Positions 52,899-61,587 of a stretch of 64,000 nucleotides of DNA are shown piece by piece (position 1 is the first letter of the stretch; every line of letters begins with the position of its first letter). The stretch spans positions 2,790,001 to 2,854,000 of the forward strand of contig NC_014924.1 of assembly GCF_000185965.1 (NCBI RefSeq), in the 5' to 3' direction. The notes below the pieces were generated by a model, which made no database searches, was not told the DNA's origin, and saw only the letters and a program-made list of their open reading frames with translations. Position numbers and translations under genes: made by a program. The stretch comes from Pseudoxanthomonas suwonensis 11-1 (GTDB taxonomy: Bacteria > Pseudomonadota > Gammaproteobacteria > Xanthomonadales > Xanthomonadaceae).

Positions 52899-54548
52899 CT
52901 AGCGCACGGCCCGCATCACCCGCTCCACGATTGCCGGCATGCCTTCCCGGGTAACGGTCACCGGTGGCACCAGCTCAGGGATTTTCGCTTTGCATGGCAC
53001 CGTCATCTGCCCGCCGTCGAGCAGGTCCAGTGATAGCTGCCCGCCCGCGCATGCCTGGCGCGCCTCGACCAGAGCAGCGGTTGGCTCACCGTGCTGCAGG
53101 TCATGGCCATTGAAACCCGTGACCTTCGGATCGCCGTCGAGCCACTTGCAGCGCCGGCCGGTATCAAACACCACGTGGTCGGGATGCTCGTAGTACCCGT
53201 AGGGCGGACCATCGCAGGCCGTGGCAAGCAGACCCACGTACACCGCGTTCCTGACTTTCGAGCGAAACCCTTCCGACGACGGATCACGTCCGACGGCATA
53301 ACCGAGATCCTCCAGGACCTTCTCCAACTGGTCCGGCGACAGCACCTCCCGGATCCACCTCGTGTCGCCGTCACTCCTAGCTGCAGCCGCAAGATCCACG
53401 ACGCCATGCCGGCCGTCAGGCGCCGTGAACACTTCCCGCCAGACATCAGCGATGCTGCGGCCATTCCCACTCGCACGCTCGGCGACCAGCCAGTTGGCCA
53501 ACAGCCCGCAATCGTATGGGGTCCGGTCGATTCCGGCGGGACGCGACGAGGTTTGCGCAGGCAACCGGCCCAGGCAACGGCCTGCCGTGGCAAGCAGCCT
53601 CTCCGCAGCCAGATGGGTGCTGATGCTTCCGCTACCCAGGCCGATGGCCAGGGTATGGAACTCGGCAAAACCTTCAGTCAGCCAGGCTGGGGCGCCATCG
53701 GCTGCCGGGTACTTCCACGCATTCCAGAGATGCAGGATCTCGTGGACCAGGAACGTATCCAGCTCCCTGCCAAGCTCCTCGCTCTCGCTGCTCCAGCCCT
53801 GTCCACTGAAGACCAGGAACAGCATCTGTCCGCTGCTCCACCCACGCCAGCGGGTGCCGTCCGGGCGCGGATCGTGGAATACGTGGATCAGCGAACCCTG
53901 GTGGGGCAGCGCCCCGTACATCGCGGCTGCATGACGGAAGGCCGTGTCCGCTGACTGGCCAAGCGCGCTCACGATCCAGGGCGGGGTACCGGGCTGGGCA
54001 CGGATCCGTGAACCGGCGGACGGTTGCTCGAATGACCCGATCACCACATACGGCTCGCTGTCGCGCCATTCGTCCTCCCGGTACAGGCGACCGTCAGCGC
54101 ACGAGCCTCTCTCCGTGCAGAAGGCACCCGCATCGACCATGACCATCGCGATGCCCGCCGGCACCAGGTGCGGCAGGTAGACCGCGAACGTATCCGGGTT
54201 ACCGAGGAGCACTGGATACGTGCGGTCAACCGTGGGCTGGTCCCACGGCAGCTCGAGAGCCAGCTCCGAAAGACAGCTTCCCGCGTCGGCTTCCAACGCT
54301 CCCTCCATCCATCGAGCGCCTTCAATGTCACCCCACGCGGCGCTGCGATCTCCAGGATAGCCCTCGGCAAACCTCCACACCGGTTCGCATATCGGGCGCG
54401 ACAGCTCGATGCGGACGCGGTCTGGCTCCGTGCCGGGAGACAGGCGCAAGGAAATGTCGGCGGATTGCGCGGCGGCCAGGGCGGGCAGCAGCAGTCCGGA
54501 AGCTAAGAAGCGCTTGGCGGTCCGCAGTCCAACTGCTAACAGAGGCAT
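52899..54548 (-). CDS. Exported gluzincin-like metalloprotease (M61/M1-related)
   Basis: A 549-residue protein with a signal peptide (about 1-28, ALAAAQ). The zinc motif HEILH (His269, Glu270, His273) is followed 18 residues later by EGFAE (Glu292, Glu296), giving the gluzincin third ligand. Upstream beta-rich parts fit an M61-like plan. Five or more Cys are scattered and may form disulfides. The ATG at 54548 is chosen for its signal peptide; a GTG at 54608 with a GGGAGG site is possible. Confidence 0.82.
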   Translation of the reverse strand: MPLLAVGLRTAKRFLASGLLLPALAAAQSADISLRLSPGTEPDRVRIELSRPICEPVWRFAEGYPGDRSAAWGDIEGARWMEGALEADAGSCLSELALELPWDQPTVDRTYPVLLGNPDTFAVYLPHLVPAGIAMVMVDAGAFCTERGSCADGRLYREDEWRDSEPYVVIGSFEQPSAGSRIRAQPGTPPWIVSALGQSADTAFRHAAAMYGALPHQGSLIHVFHDPRPDGTRWRGWSSGQMLFLVFSGQGWSSESEELGRELDTFLVHEILHLWNAWKYPAADGAPAWLTEGFAEFHTLAIGLGSGSISTHLAAERLLATAGRCLGRLPAQTSSRPAGIDRTPYDCGLLANWLVAERASGNGRSIADVWREVFTAPDGRHGVVDLAAAARSDGDTRWIREVLSPDQLEKVLEDLGYAVGRDPSSEGFRSKVRNAVYVGLLATACDGPPYGYYEHPDHVVFDTGRRCKWLDGDPKVTGFNGHDLQHGEPTAALVEARQACAGGQLSLDLLDGGQMTVPCKAKIPELVPPVTVTREGMPAIVERVMRAVR

Positions 54549-54703
54549 GATCCAAACGATGAACCTGCCACACAAACCTGCAGGCCTGCCGGAGCACCTC
54601 AGATCCACCGCTCCTCCCGGATATGCGTAACGGGTTGCGTAAGTTTGTCACCCAGCAGGCTCGTCCTGCTGCCAAAATCAACAGCTACAGGCTATATCGC
54701 TTC

Positions 54704-55357
54704 CTACGGCGGTGGCGGAAGCGCACCGGGATGGTTGCGTTGTATAGCGGCTATCTCCGGACTTCGCATCCCGGAAGTCATCCGTGCCAGATTCGTTGCA
54801 ATGACTAGCATCATGTTGGCATTCAACATGGCACTTGCCAGCTGATCCCAGTTCTCCGGAGAGTTAACCTGACCAATGGCGCGAATGCCTCCGTGAACAT
54901 AGGAATTCATCGCACGCCATGTTTCATCCTTGAGCATCCTTAGGGGTCGCCAGACAAATTCTGGACAGCGATTGGAAATCTCTTCCAACATGCGTCCTAC
55001 CGATGGCCCCATCTGCGTCTCGCCGCTTGAGCTGATCGCTTCCGCGGTTAGCGTGAGGAAAGCCGCGACCCATTCCTCTTTTGCTCCTTCTTTTACCCAG
55101 ATCGCCCGAACCAGTGCCTCAAAGCATGGCCTGACCAAGGTCAAAGCAGGCACATCCAGGCCCAGGCGCAAGAGCGCGTACTGGGCCCGAACGTCATCAC
55201 GCACGATCCTGCAGAAGCTGTGCGCAATGAAGGCGCGCCGCTCGGATATGGCGGGGAGGTCCTCCCACAGTGGGAGGATGCTTCCGTGCAAGCGCTCCGT
55301 GGCGTCCAGGACCAGCAGGAGACTGCTCCCCGGGCCTGCTTGCGCCTGTGAGCTCAC
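54704..55357 (-). CDS. Protein of unknown function, lower GC than neighbours
   Basis: A 217-residue, mostly helical protein (SFCRIVRDDVRAQYALLRLG, PCFEALVRAIWVKEG and MLNANMMLVIATNLARM regions), resembling DUF5677/DUF6988-type helical proteins seen in accessory regions. It begins with GTG overlapping the TGA of the upstream lipoprotein gene (GTGA), so they are coupled. Base composition is visibly lower in GC than its surroundings, suggesting transfer. Confidence 0.7.
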   Translation of the reverse strand: MSSQAQAGPGSSLLLVLDATERLHGSILPLWEDLPAISERRAFIAHSFCRIVRDDVRAQYALLRLGLDVPALTLVRPCFEALVRAIWVKEGAKEEWVAAFLTLTAEAISSSGETQMGPSVGRMLEEISNRCPEFVWRPLRMLKDETWRAMNSYVHGGIRAIGQVNSPENWDQLASAMLNANMMLVIATNLARMTSGMRSPEIAAIQRNHPGALPPPP

Positions 55358-55824
55358 TGCGCAGCGCCGGGCACCGAATACTCGGCACCAAGCACGCACT
55401 CGCGCGCCTCTTGCTCGCTGTCGAAGTTGTCGACGGTGAGCACGCCCCAGCCCTTGCCGGTCACGCCGACCCAGAAGAAGCGGACCTCGCCGGCGGACAC
55501 CTCGAACGGCATGAAGCCGCCCGCACCGGCGTTGATGCCGTCATGGCGCAGCAGCACGCCGTGTTTGCCAGGCTCGACCACGGTGTGCACGAAGCTGTTC
55601 TGGCGCAGGGTGCCGATGGCCTCGTTGTCCACGTAGACGACGGTCTTGACCCCGCGGGCCACCAGCACGGCCGGGATCCGGCAGACGTAGATGCTGGCCT
55701 TCCCGGGCACGGGCTCGAAACGCTTGAGCTGTTCGGAAACCGAAAGGCTACCGGCCTGGTAGGTGGCACAACCGGACAGGAATACACTTGCCGCCAGTAC
55801 GGCGGCCAGGATGCGACGCTTCAT
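55354..55824 (-). CDS. DUF2846-type lipoprotein
   Basis: A 156-residue protein with a lipobox (FLSGC, Cys19) and a DUF2846-like beta sandwich (ASIYVCRIPAVLVARGVKTV, then NSFVHTVVEPGKHGVLL). It would be an envelope lipoprotein of unknown role. It is the upstream gene of a coupled pair with the 217-residue protein. Confidence 0.85.
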   Translation of the reverse strand: MKRRILAAVLAASVFLSGCATYQAGSLSVSEQLKRFEPVPGKASIYVCRIPAVLVARGVKTVVYVDNEAIGTLRQNSFVHTVVEPGKHGVLLRHDGINAGAGGFMPFEVSAGEVRFFWVGVTGKGWGVLTVDNFDSEQEARECVLGAEYSVPGAAQ

Positions 55825-55969
55825 TTGCTCCCCTTGATCGAGCCCGCTCCCTGCGGGCAGGCCAAGCTTAGCGCCGGGACCGGGGTCGCTCCCAGATGTC
55901 CCGGGACCTGCCCTGGTCCATGGAACTGCGGTCAGCAACAAAGCGCGCGGGACTGCACGTCCCGGCAGG

Positions 55970-56890
55970 TCACCCCGCCTGCACCCCCGCCTCGCGCATC
56001 CGCACCAGCTGGTTCTGCAGGGTGGCGACCTTGGAGCGCAGCTCCTCGTTCTCGCGCTCGAGCTGGGTGATGCGGCGCTGCAGGGTGCGCACGTCGGTGG
56101 CTGGCTCCGCGCCCTCGCCAGCCTCACCGCCCTCCGCTGCCGCACCCTCGCCCTCCGACCCGGCACGCGGACGCTTCTTCGCCTCGCGCGCGCGCTTTGC
56201 GGCCTGCTTCAGCTCGGTCTTGCCGCCCTGGGCGGCGTTGCGCTGTTCCTCGACCGGCAGGCTGGCGACCGCGGCGGCGGCGCTGATCGAGATTTCGCCG
56301 GCCTTCAGCGCTTCCACCACCTCGGGCGCGGCCTGGGTGTGGATGCGCTCGATCATCGCGACCTGGTTGGCGCTGAGCTTGGCCTCGCGGGCCAGTTCGG
56401 CGCGGCTCACCGGCACCGGGTCCCACGGCGGCAGGTCGTCGGGCTCCGCCTTGGCCTTCAGGGCCTCGGCGGCTTCCGCGGCTTCGGCCTCGGCCGCTTC
56501 GGCGGCGGCAGTGGCGGCCTGGGCGGCGCGCAGGGCCTCCAGCTCGGCCTCGCGCTGGGCCTGCAGGCGACGGGCCATGATCTCGCGCTTGCGCAGGGCC
56601 AGCACGCCGCGCTGGTAGTCGGACACGCTGCGCCGGCCCAGGTGCTGCTCGATCATCCACAGGTGCACGTCCTCCATCGACTGGAAGCGCGTGTTCTGCA
56701 CCGTGTTGAAGGGGATGCCGTGCTTCTGGCAGATGCCGTAGCGGTTGTGGCCGTCCACCAGGATGTCGCCCCACAGCACCAGCGAATCGCGGCAGCCTTC
56801 GGCCAGCAGGCTGCGCTCCAGTGCCTCGTACTCGTCGTTGGTCAGCGGATCGATATAGGCCTTGAGCTCTTCGAGTACGACGATGTCCAT
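55970..56890 (-). CDS. ParB-like DNA-binding protein with Ala/Glu-rich insert and coiled coil
   Basis: A 306-residue protein. An N-terminal ParB/Srx-like domain (about 5-100; LVDGHNRYGICQKHGIPF) is followed by a Glu/Ala-rich helix (about 105-150), a short KorB-like helix-turn-helix stretch (RAELAREAKLSANQVAMIERI) and a C-terminal coiled coil (about 265-300). It is probably a transcription or partition-type regulator, not the chromosomal ParB, since no parA or parS is nearby. A terminator separates it from the upstream gene. Confidence 0.82.
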   Translation of the reverse strand: MDIVVLEELKAYIDPLTNDEYEALERSLLAEGCRDSLVLWGDILVDGHNRYGICQKHGIPFNTVQNTRFQSMEDVHLWMIEQHLGRRSVSDYQRGVLALRKREIMARRLQAQREAELEALRAAQAATAAAEAAEAEAAEAAEALKAKAEPDDLPPWDPVPVSRAELAREAKLSANQVAMIERIHTQAAPEVVEALKAGEISISAAAAVASLPVEEQRNAAQGGKTELKQAAKRAREAKKRPRAGSEGEGAAAEGGEAGEGAEPATDVRTLQRRITQLERENEELRSKVATLQNQLVRMREAGVQAG

Positions 56891-56994
56891 GCACTGCGGG
56901 CGAAAACGGGGGCGCGCATTGTAGTGCCTCGGTCCGGCCACCAGTAGCCGATTGACGGATGCGGCAAACGGTGCGCAGTGCGGTTTGCGCAATG

Positions 56995-57024
56995 AAAAAG
57001 GCCAGGACTTGCATCCTGGCCTTT
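56995..57024 (-). terminator. Rho-independent terminator of the 57067 lipoprotein gene
   Basis: An 11-bp stem AAAGGCCAGGA (56997-57007) with 57014-57024, loop CTTGCA, followed on the minus strand by a T tract. It sits between the lipoprotein and ParB-like genes. Confidence 0.85.
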
Positions 57025-57041
57025 GCGTGGGTCAGCGTCGG

Positions 57042-57067
57042 CGAAATCGCACTCTGACCCCGGTTTT
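57042..57067. repeat. Single REP-like core overlapping a stop codon
   Basis: A minus-oriented copy of the core, with arms matching 50166-50191. Its last base is the first base of the TGA (57067-57069, minus) of the lipoprotein gene. Confidence 0.9.
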
Positions 57068-57588
57068 CAGCCTTCCCAGGTGCCGCCGCCCATCTGGCAG
57101 CTGCTCGGCAGGGAGGTGAGGCCGTCGCCGCTGCGCTCGTAGTAGGAAGCCGACAGTCCGGGCTGGCCGAAGATGCCCTTGCAGCTGCCCTGGTTCGGGC
57201 TGGGGCAGGCGTCCATCCAGGTGACCTCGCCGGCCTTGCCGCTGCCGATCTTCGCCGAGCCCTCGGCCAGCGACTCGCACAGCTTGCGGTGCATCTCCTC
57301 CGACACGCTTCCGTCGGCCTGCAGGCAGTCGCGCGAACGGATGCGCTCGCCGAACAGCTCGAACTCGCCGGCGATCATGCAGGCGCGGGTCTTGCCGCCA
57401 GTCGTGGCGACGGGTGCAGGCGCGGCGGCGTCGCTGGACGCGGCCTCTTCGGCCGGCGCGGCGGCATCAGCCGGCACGGCCTCGGCCTGGCCGGTCTCGC
57501 CCGCGTTGGCCGGCGCCGTGTCCTGCGCGCAGCCGGCGGCGGCCAGGGCCAGGATCATCGCGGCGGCAAGCTTTCCCCTATGCAGCAT
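57067..57588 (-). CDS. Lipoprotein of unknown function
   Basis: A 173-residue protein with a lipobox (ALAAAGC, Cys20), an Ala/Pro/Glu-rich linker (about 24-70) and a C-terminal domain with several Cys (ACMIAGEF, RDCLQADG, LCESLAEG, ACPSPNQGSCKG and SCQMGG) that are likely paired. No family is recognised. A GGGGAGTAG site precedes the ATG at 57588. Confidence 0.78.
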   Translation of the reverse strand: MLHRGKLAAAMILALAAAGCAQDTAPANAGETGQAEAVPADAAAPAEEAASSDAAAPAPVATTGGKTRACMIAGEFELFGERIRSRDCLQADGSVSEEMHRKLCESLAEGSAKIGSGKAGEVTWMDACPSPNQGSCKGIFGQPGLSASYYERSGDGLTSLPSSCQMGGGTWEG

Positions 57589-57699
57589 TGGCACTACTCC
57601 CCTTTGGAAAGCGGGCAATCCTGCCATCACGGCTCATGGTCGCCAAGGACTTGCCGACGAGCTGCATGGGGCCGGCTGCCCGGGCCAGTGCCGGCCACC

Positions 57700-58158
57700 C
57701 AACCACAAGGCTCCGGATCCCGACCACCGGGCTCGGAGGCTTGCATGCAAGGCTCCGGGCCTTGCGCTTCGGGCCCGGAGCCTCGTGCGCAAGGCTCCCC
57801 TGCCTTGCGCGCAAGGCAATGAGGCTTGCAACGGCAAGGCTCGGAGCCTTGCGCGCAAGCCCCGGAGCCCGGAACGCAAGGCTTTTTGCTTCAAGCACAA
57901 AGCTCGGAACCTTGCGCGCAAGGCTGGTGAGCTCCGAGCGCAAGACTTCGAGCTTCGGAAGTCGAAGCTCGGAGCTCCAAACGCAAGGCTCGGAGCTCCA
58001 GGCGCAAGGATCGGAGCCTTGCACGCGAGGCTCCAGGCTTTGCGCGCAAGGCAAAAAGCCCCGGCGTTGGAGCTGCTGAGCTTCGAAGTTGGAGCTTGGA
58101 GCCTTGCGGATGGAGCCCAGGGCCTTGCGATTGGGGCTCCGAGGCTTGCGCGCCGAGG
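57700..58158. repeat. Array of interleaved palindromes between lipoprotein and IS element
   Basis: About 450 bp dominated by two alternating degenerate palindromes: A, GCCTTGCGCGCAAGGC (perfect 16-bp form at 57811-57826), and B, of the GGCTC(C)GGAGCC type. A occurs near 57735, 57790, 57811, 57847, 57911 and 58039, among weaker copies; B-type units lie between. Spacing is loose, so this is not a simple tandem repeat. Both strands are open, giving Arg/Ala/Leu-rich or Ser/Lys/Ala frames that I regard as by-products. It ends where the IS begins. Confidence 0.88.
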
Positions 58159-59486
58159 GTGTCAGGATTTTTGTGTGCAGGGCCTACCCTTGAAGGCAGG
58201 AGGAGCAGGCCATGGCCAAGAAGAAGGCCCCGTTAGCTGGGGTGGAGGGGCAGGCGGCGGTGAGGATCCCGCCGGAGCTGCTGGAGCAGCTGGTACCGGG
58301 GCCGATGACCCCGGAGGGGTTGGAGGCGGTGTTCCGGGGGTTCAAGAAGGCCTTCCTGGAGCGGGCATTGAACGCCGAGCTGGAGGCCCACCTGGACGCG
58401 GCAGAGGTCCCGGGCAACCACCGCAACGGCCGCACTGGCAAGACGGTGCTGACCGATGAAGGGGCGGTACGGCTGGATATTCCCCGCGACCGGGCCGGCT
58501 CGTTCGAGCCGCAGCTGGTGCCCAAGCACTCCCGTCGCTTTGCCGGTTTCGACGACAAGATCGTGTCGATGTACGCACGGGGGATGAGCGTGCGCGAGAT
58601 CCAGCAGCACCTGCGCCAGATGTATGCCGTGGAGGTATCGCCGGACCTGATCAGCCGGGTCACCGATGCGGTACTGGAGGAGGTGGCGGCGTGGCAGGGC
58701 CGGCCCTTGGAGGCGGTCTATCCGCTGGTGTTCTTCGATGCACTGCGGGTCAAGATCCGGGCCGATGGGGTCGTCCACAACAAGGCGGTGTACCTGGCCC
58801 TGGGGGTGCAACGCGACGGCACGCGGGACGTGCTGGGCCTGTGGATCGAGCACACCGAAGGCGCCAGGTTCTGGTTGCGGGTGTTCACCGACCTGCGCAA
58901 CCGCGGAGTCAGCGACATCCTGCTGGGCGTAGCCGACGGCCTCAAGGGCCTACCCGAAGCGCTGGAGGCGGCGTTCCCGCGGACCACGCTGCAGACCTGC
59001 ATCGTGCACCTGATCCGCAACAGCCTCGGTTACGTGCCCTGGCGCGAGCGCAAGGCCATGGCGGGCCTGCTGCGCCCGATCTACACCGCCCCCAACGCCG
59101 AGGCCGCCGAAGCGGCCTTGCAAGTCCTCGAGGACAGCCCGCTGGGCCAGCGCTACGCCACCGTCGCCCCTGCCTGGCGGCGTGCGTGGACGCAGGTGGT
59201 GCCGTTCTTCGCCTTCCCTCCCGAGGTGCGCCGGATGGTCTACACCACCAACGCCATCGAAAGCGTCAATGCGCGGCTGCGCAAAGTGATCAAGACCCGC
59301 GGCCACTTCCCCACCGACGAGGCGGCCACCAAGCTGATCTGGCTGGCTCTGCGCAACATCAAGACAGTCTGGAACAAGCCTCCGGTTCACTGGACGGCAG
59401 CCATGAACCAGTTCGCGATACTGTTCGGTGACCGCATCGAGCGGGCGGCACCTTGATTGCTGCCCTGCACACAAAAAATCGGACAC
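58159..59486. mobile_element. IS256-family insertion sequence
   Basis: A 1328-bp element bounded by 25-bp inverted repeats, GTGTCAGGATTTTTGTGTGC at the left start (58159-58183) matched by the right end (59462-59486, inverted) at 22 of 25 positions. It encodes one transposase. The flanks show no direct target repeat: CGCCGAGG on the left versus TCCCCCGG on the right. That suggests an adjacent deletion or recombination after insertion. The right end cuts a minus-strand gene. Confidence 0.92.
58212..59456 (+). CDS. IS256-family transposase
   Basis: A 414-residue mutator-type transposase with the complete DDE triad: Asp176 (FFDALRVK), Asp242 (VADGLKGL) and Glu350 (NAIESVN). A CIVHLIRNS motif (Cys263) is typical of the family. 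A GGAGGAG site precedes the ATG. The frame is intact, so the element could still be active. Confidence 0.95.
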   Translation: MAKKKAPLAGVEGQAAVRIPPELLEQLVPGPMTPEGLEAVFRGFKKAFLERALNAELEAHLDAAEVPGNHRNGRTGKTVLTDEGAVRLDIPRDRAGSFEPQLVPKHSRRFAGFDDKIVSMYARGMSVREIQQHLRQMYAVEVSPDLISRVTDAVLEEVAAWQGRPLEAVYPLVFFDALRVKIRADGVVHNKAVYLALGVQRDGTRDVLGLWIEHTEGARFWLRVFTDLRNRGVSDILLGVADGLKGLPEALEAAFPRTTLQTCIVHLIRNSLGYVPWRERKAMAGLLRPIYTAPNAEAAEAALQVLEDSPLGQRYATVAPAWRRAWTQVVPFFAFPPEVRRMVYTTNAIESVNARLRKVIKTRGHFPTDEAATKLIWLALRNIKTVWNKPPVHWTAAMNQFAILFGDRIERAAP

Positions 59487-60110
59487 TCCCCCGGAGAGCA
59501 TGATCGTCCAGCCGCCTACATCCTTCCGGCGGGTTGCGTCCACCAGTTCCAGCCCCTCGGGCAGTTCCTGTCCGATCTGGACGTCACCGGCCAGGACAAG
59601 GCGGCGCTTGTGGACGAAACGGCCGATGCCCAGCGACAAGTGCTTCTTGGATTTGCCTTCGGCGTCGCCACGCCAGATCTCGCCTGCAACTCCACCGGCG
59701 AACCCATTCAAACCACTGGTCACATCGAAGACGCCGATATACGGGCCAACCACCCAGCCCCAGGTCCGGACAACCTTCTTTTTCGAATCGGTACAGGCCA
59801 TGTCACAGATGTCATATGCCACGCCACCACCAGCATGCACCTCCAGGCCCAGGACCGCGTTGCTGCCTGTCGCGGAAGCGTCGAGGGTTCCGTTGCTCCG
59901 CAAACGCACGTCACCGGAATCCTCGATGACGTCCTGGGAGTAATGCAGGTAGTAGATCGCGGGGTTGAACGTCACCCCGTTGAAGCCAGAAAGCCCTTCA
60001 TTCGCACGCGTGGTCGCCGTATCCCCCTGTTCCGCCCCCGCCGCCAGTACATGCCCTGCAGGCGCGAGAAATCCAAACATCACAAGCAACAAACGGGAAA
60101 AGCTCTCCAT
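59487..60110 (-). pseudogene. Exported protein gene truncated by the IS element
   Basis: From the ATG at 60110, a signal peptide (about 1-24, HVLAA) and a beta-rich body (GWVVGPYIGVFDVT, SLGIGRFVHKRRLVLAG) resemble outer-membrane beta-barrel or porin-like proteins. After 208 codons it meets the IS right end and continues antisense through the IS to a stop at 58950, giving a nonsense tail. The native C-terminus is missing and not found on the other side of the IS. Confidence 0.82.
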
Positions 60111-60233
60111 CCTGTCCCCCTTGGCTGTTGGACTACCTGTACTTCGCAAACGTCGCGACCAGCTCCGGACACACCCGCAGCGCACCTGCACCGGTGCGCT
60201 GCGAATGCCGGTTACGCAGGGTCGCGGCGGGCG

Positions 60234-60683
60234 TTACTGGCGTTTCAGTTGCGCCAGGATCTCGTCGGCGTGCTTCTCATGCAGGCCACCTGTTGTTCCC
60301 CAGGCGGTGGCATTGGTGGATTCGACCTCGAACGAGGCGAGCACGGCGCCGGCCGGATCGAGCACGCGGACATGGCTGATGATCTTGTCCCGTCCGGCCA
60401 TGATGCCGACCAGGGCCCGCGCCGCTCCATGCCGCACGTAGTAATGGGTCACGGTGACCTCCACCGCACCAGCGGACGCCCCCTGGTCGACCAGGCCCGC
60501 CGAGAACAGCCGGTTCCGGATCACGCGGTCGAGCTCCGCGACGCCTTCGGCATTGTCGCCACCGCGGTCCACCAACCGGTAATCGAACGTCTTCCCCTGC
60601 AGTCCAGAATGCGCCTGGTGGACACGACTCGTCGTCGAACAGGCTGCCAGCAGCACCACTGCAATCAATACAAGAACGCGCAT
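60234..60683 (-). CDS. DUF4410-like lipoprotein
   Basis: A 149-residue protein with a lipobox (LLAAC, Cys15). The rest looks like a DUF4410-type domain (HVRVLDPAGAVLASFEVEST) found in small envelope lipoproteins of unknown role. A GAGAGGGGAT site precedes the ATG. It lies 123 bp upstream of the truncated gene. Confidence 0.8.
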   Translation of the reverse strand: MRVLVLIAVVLLAACSTTSRVHQAHSGLQGKTFDYRLVDRGGDNAEGVAELDRVIRNRLFSAGLVDQGASAGAVEVTVTHYYVRHGAARALVGIMAGRDKIISHVRVLDPAGAVLASFEVESTNATAWGTTGGLHEKHADEILAQLKRQ

Positions 60684-60994
60684 ATCCCCTCTCCTTCCGT
60701 GAAAATGGAGACACGACCCTGATACCGGGTGATCCGGCGGATCGTGCGTCTCTCATCAACCCCTACTTCCCCTGCGGGCGCGGTCCGATTGCGCCGCACC
60801 CACGCATGTCGGCACCCGGGGGCGGTCGGCTTGCCCGACCTGCCAGGACAGGCCGCAAGGCTGCCTCCCCGCTGCCGATGCGGCGAGCCTACTCCAGTAT
60901 CCGCAGCTGGCGTATTCCGCTGATCGGAAGGCCTCCGCGCCCGCGGCAAAGGATTTGTGTAATGTCCGCATCGCCCCTTCCGAAGGAGTCGCCC
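60684..60994. other. Intergenic between divergent genes
   Basis: About 310 bp with no gene seen. It should hold promoters for the DUF4410 lipoprotein and, on the other strand, the LPMO-like gene; a -10-like TGTAAT lies at 60957-60962, with no clear -35. Confidence 0.45.
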
Positions 60995-61579
60995 ATGCAT
61001 TCCCGGCTTTCCGCCTGCCTGCTGCTGCTCCTGACCGGTACGGTCGCGGGCGCGGCCCATGCCCATTTCGCCGTGGACTTCAGCGATAGCCACACCTCCC
61101 GCTACGGCCCCGGCGAGATCAAGAGCGCGCCATGCGGGCGACCCGATGGCGAGCGTGGGGAGAACGTCCATACCTACGCCCCCGGCCAGACGATCAAGCT
61201 GTCCTGGGTGGAGTACGTCGCGCACCCGGGCTATTTCCGCATCGCCTTCGACAACGACGGCGACGACGACTTCCGCAACCCGGCCAGCATCGCCCCGGCC
61301 AGCCGCACCTGTGCCGAGGGCGAGCCCAACTGCGGCGACGGCGACTTCTACAACAACGCCACCGTGCTGGTGGACGACTTCGGCCGCCACGACGTGGCCG
61401 AGAACGGCAAGGCCTACTCGCTGGACCTCAAGCTGCCCGACGTGGAATGCGACAACTGCACCCTGCAGATCATCCAGCTGATGACCGAGGCAGGTAAGGC
61501 GCCCTACGACCCTTCGGCCGAGGACGCGGACGACATCTACTACCAGTGCATCGACCTGAAGTTGCAGGCGAGCAGGTAA
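60995..61579 (+). CDS. Secreted LPMO-like protein with predicted N-terminal His (SCE4755 family)
   Basis: A 194-residue protein. The signal peptide ends AHA before His24, so the mature protein should begin with His, as needed for the copper histidine brace of lytic polysaccharide monooxygenases. A second His lies at His77 (VAHPGYFRIAF). The rest is a compact beta sandwich with six Cys in pairs. This resembles the SCE4755 group annotated as polysaccharide monooxygenase-like. Copper oxidative activity is plausible but not shown. A GAAGGAG site precedes the ATG. Confidence 0.82.
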   Translation: MHSRLSACLLLLLTGTVAGAAHAHFAVDFSDSHTSRYGPGEIKSAPCGRPDGERGENVHTYAPGQTIKLSWVEYVAHPGYFRIAFDNDGDDDFRNPASIAPASRTCAEGEPNCGDGDFYNNATVLVDDFGRHDVAENGKAYSLDLKLPDVECDNCTLQIIQLMTEAGKAPYDPSAEDADDIYYQCIDLKLQASR

Positions 61580-61587
61580 GGGCAGGG

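Noticed and set aside
57578-58054. Minus-strand 158-codon frame in the palindrome array
   Set aside because: The repetitive Ser/Lys/Ala pattern follows from the palindromes; no ribosome site and no domain. Kept only as part of the array finding.
57173-58459. Plus-strand 428-codon frame joining the lipoprotein antisense, the palindrome array and the IS start
   Set aside because: It spans unrelated elements; the repeat part gives low-complexity peptide and the end reads out of frame through the transposase.
58159-59486. Target-site duplication of the IS
   Set aside because: The eight bases on each side differ; I see no repeat of 8-9 bp and do not claim one.
58950-60191. 413-codon fusion protein on the minus strand
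   Set aside because: Only the first part is native; the rest is antisense IS sequence created by the insertion.
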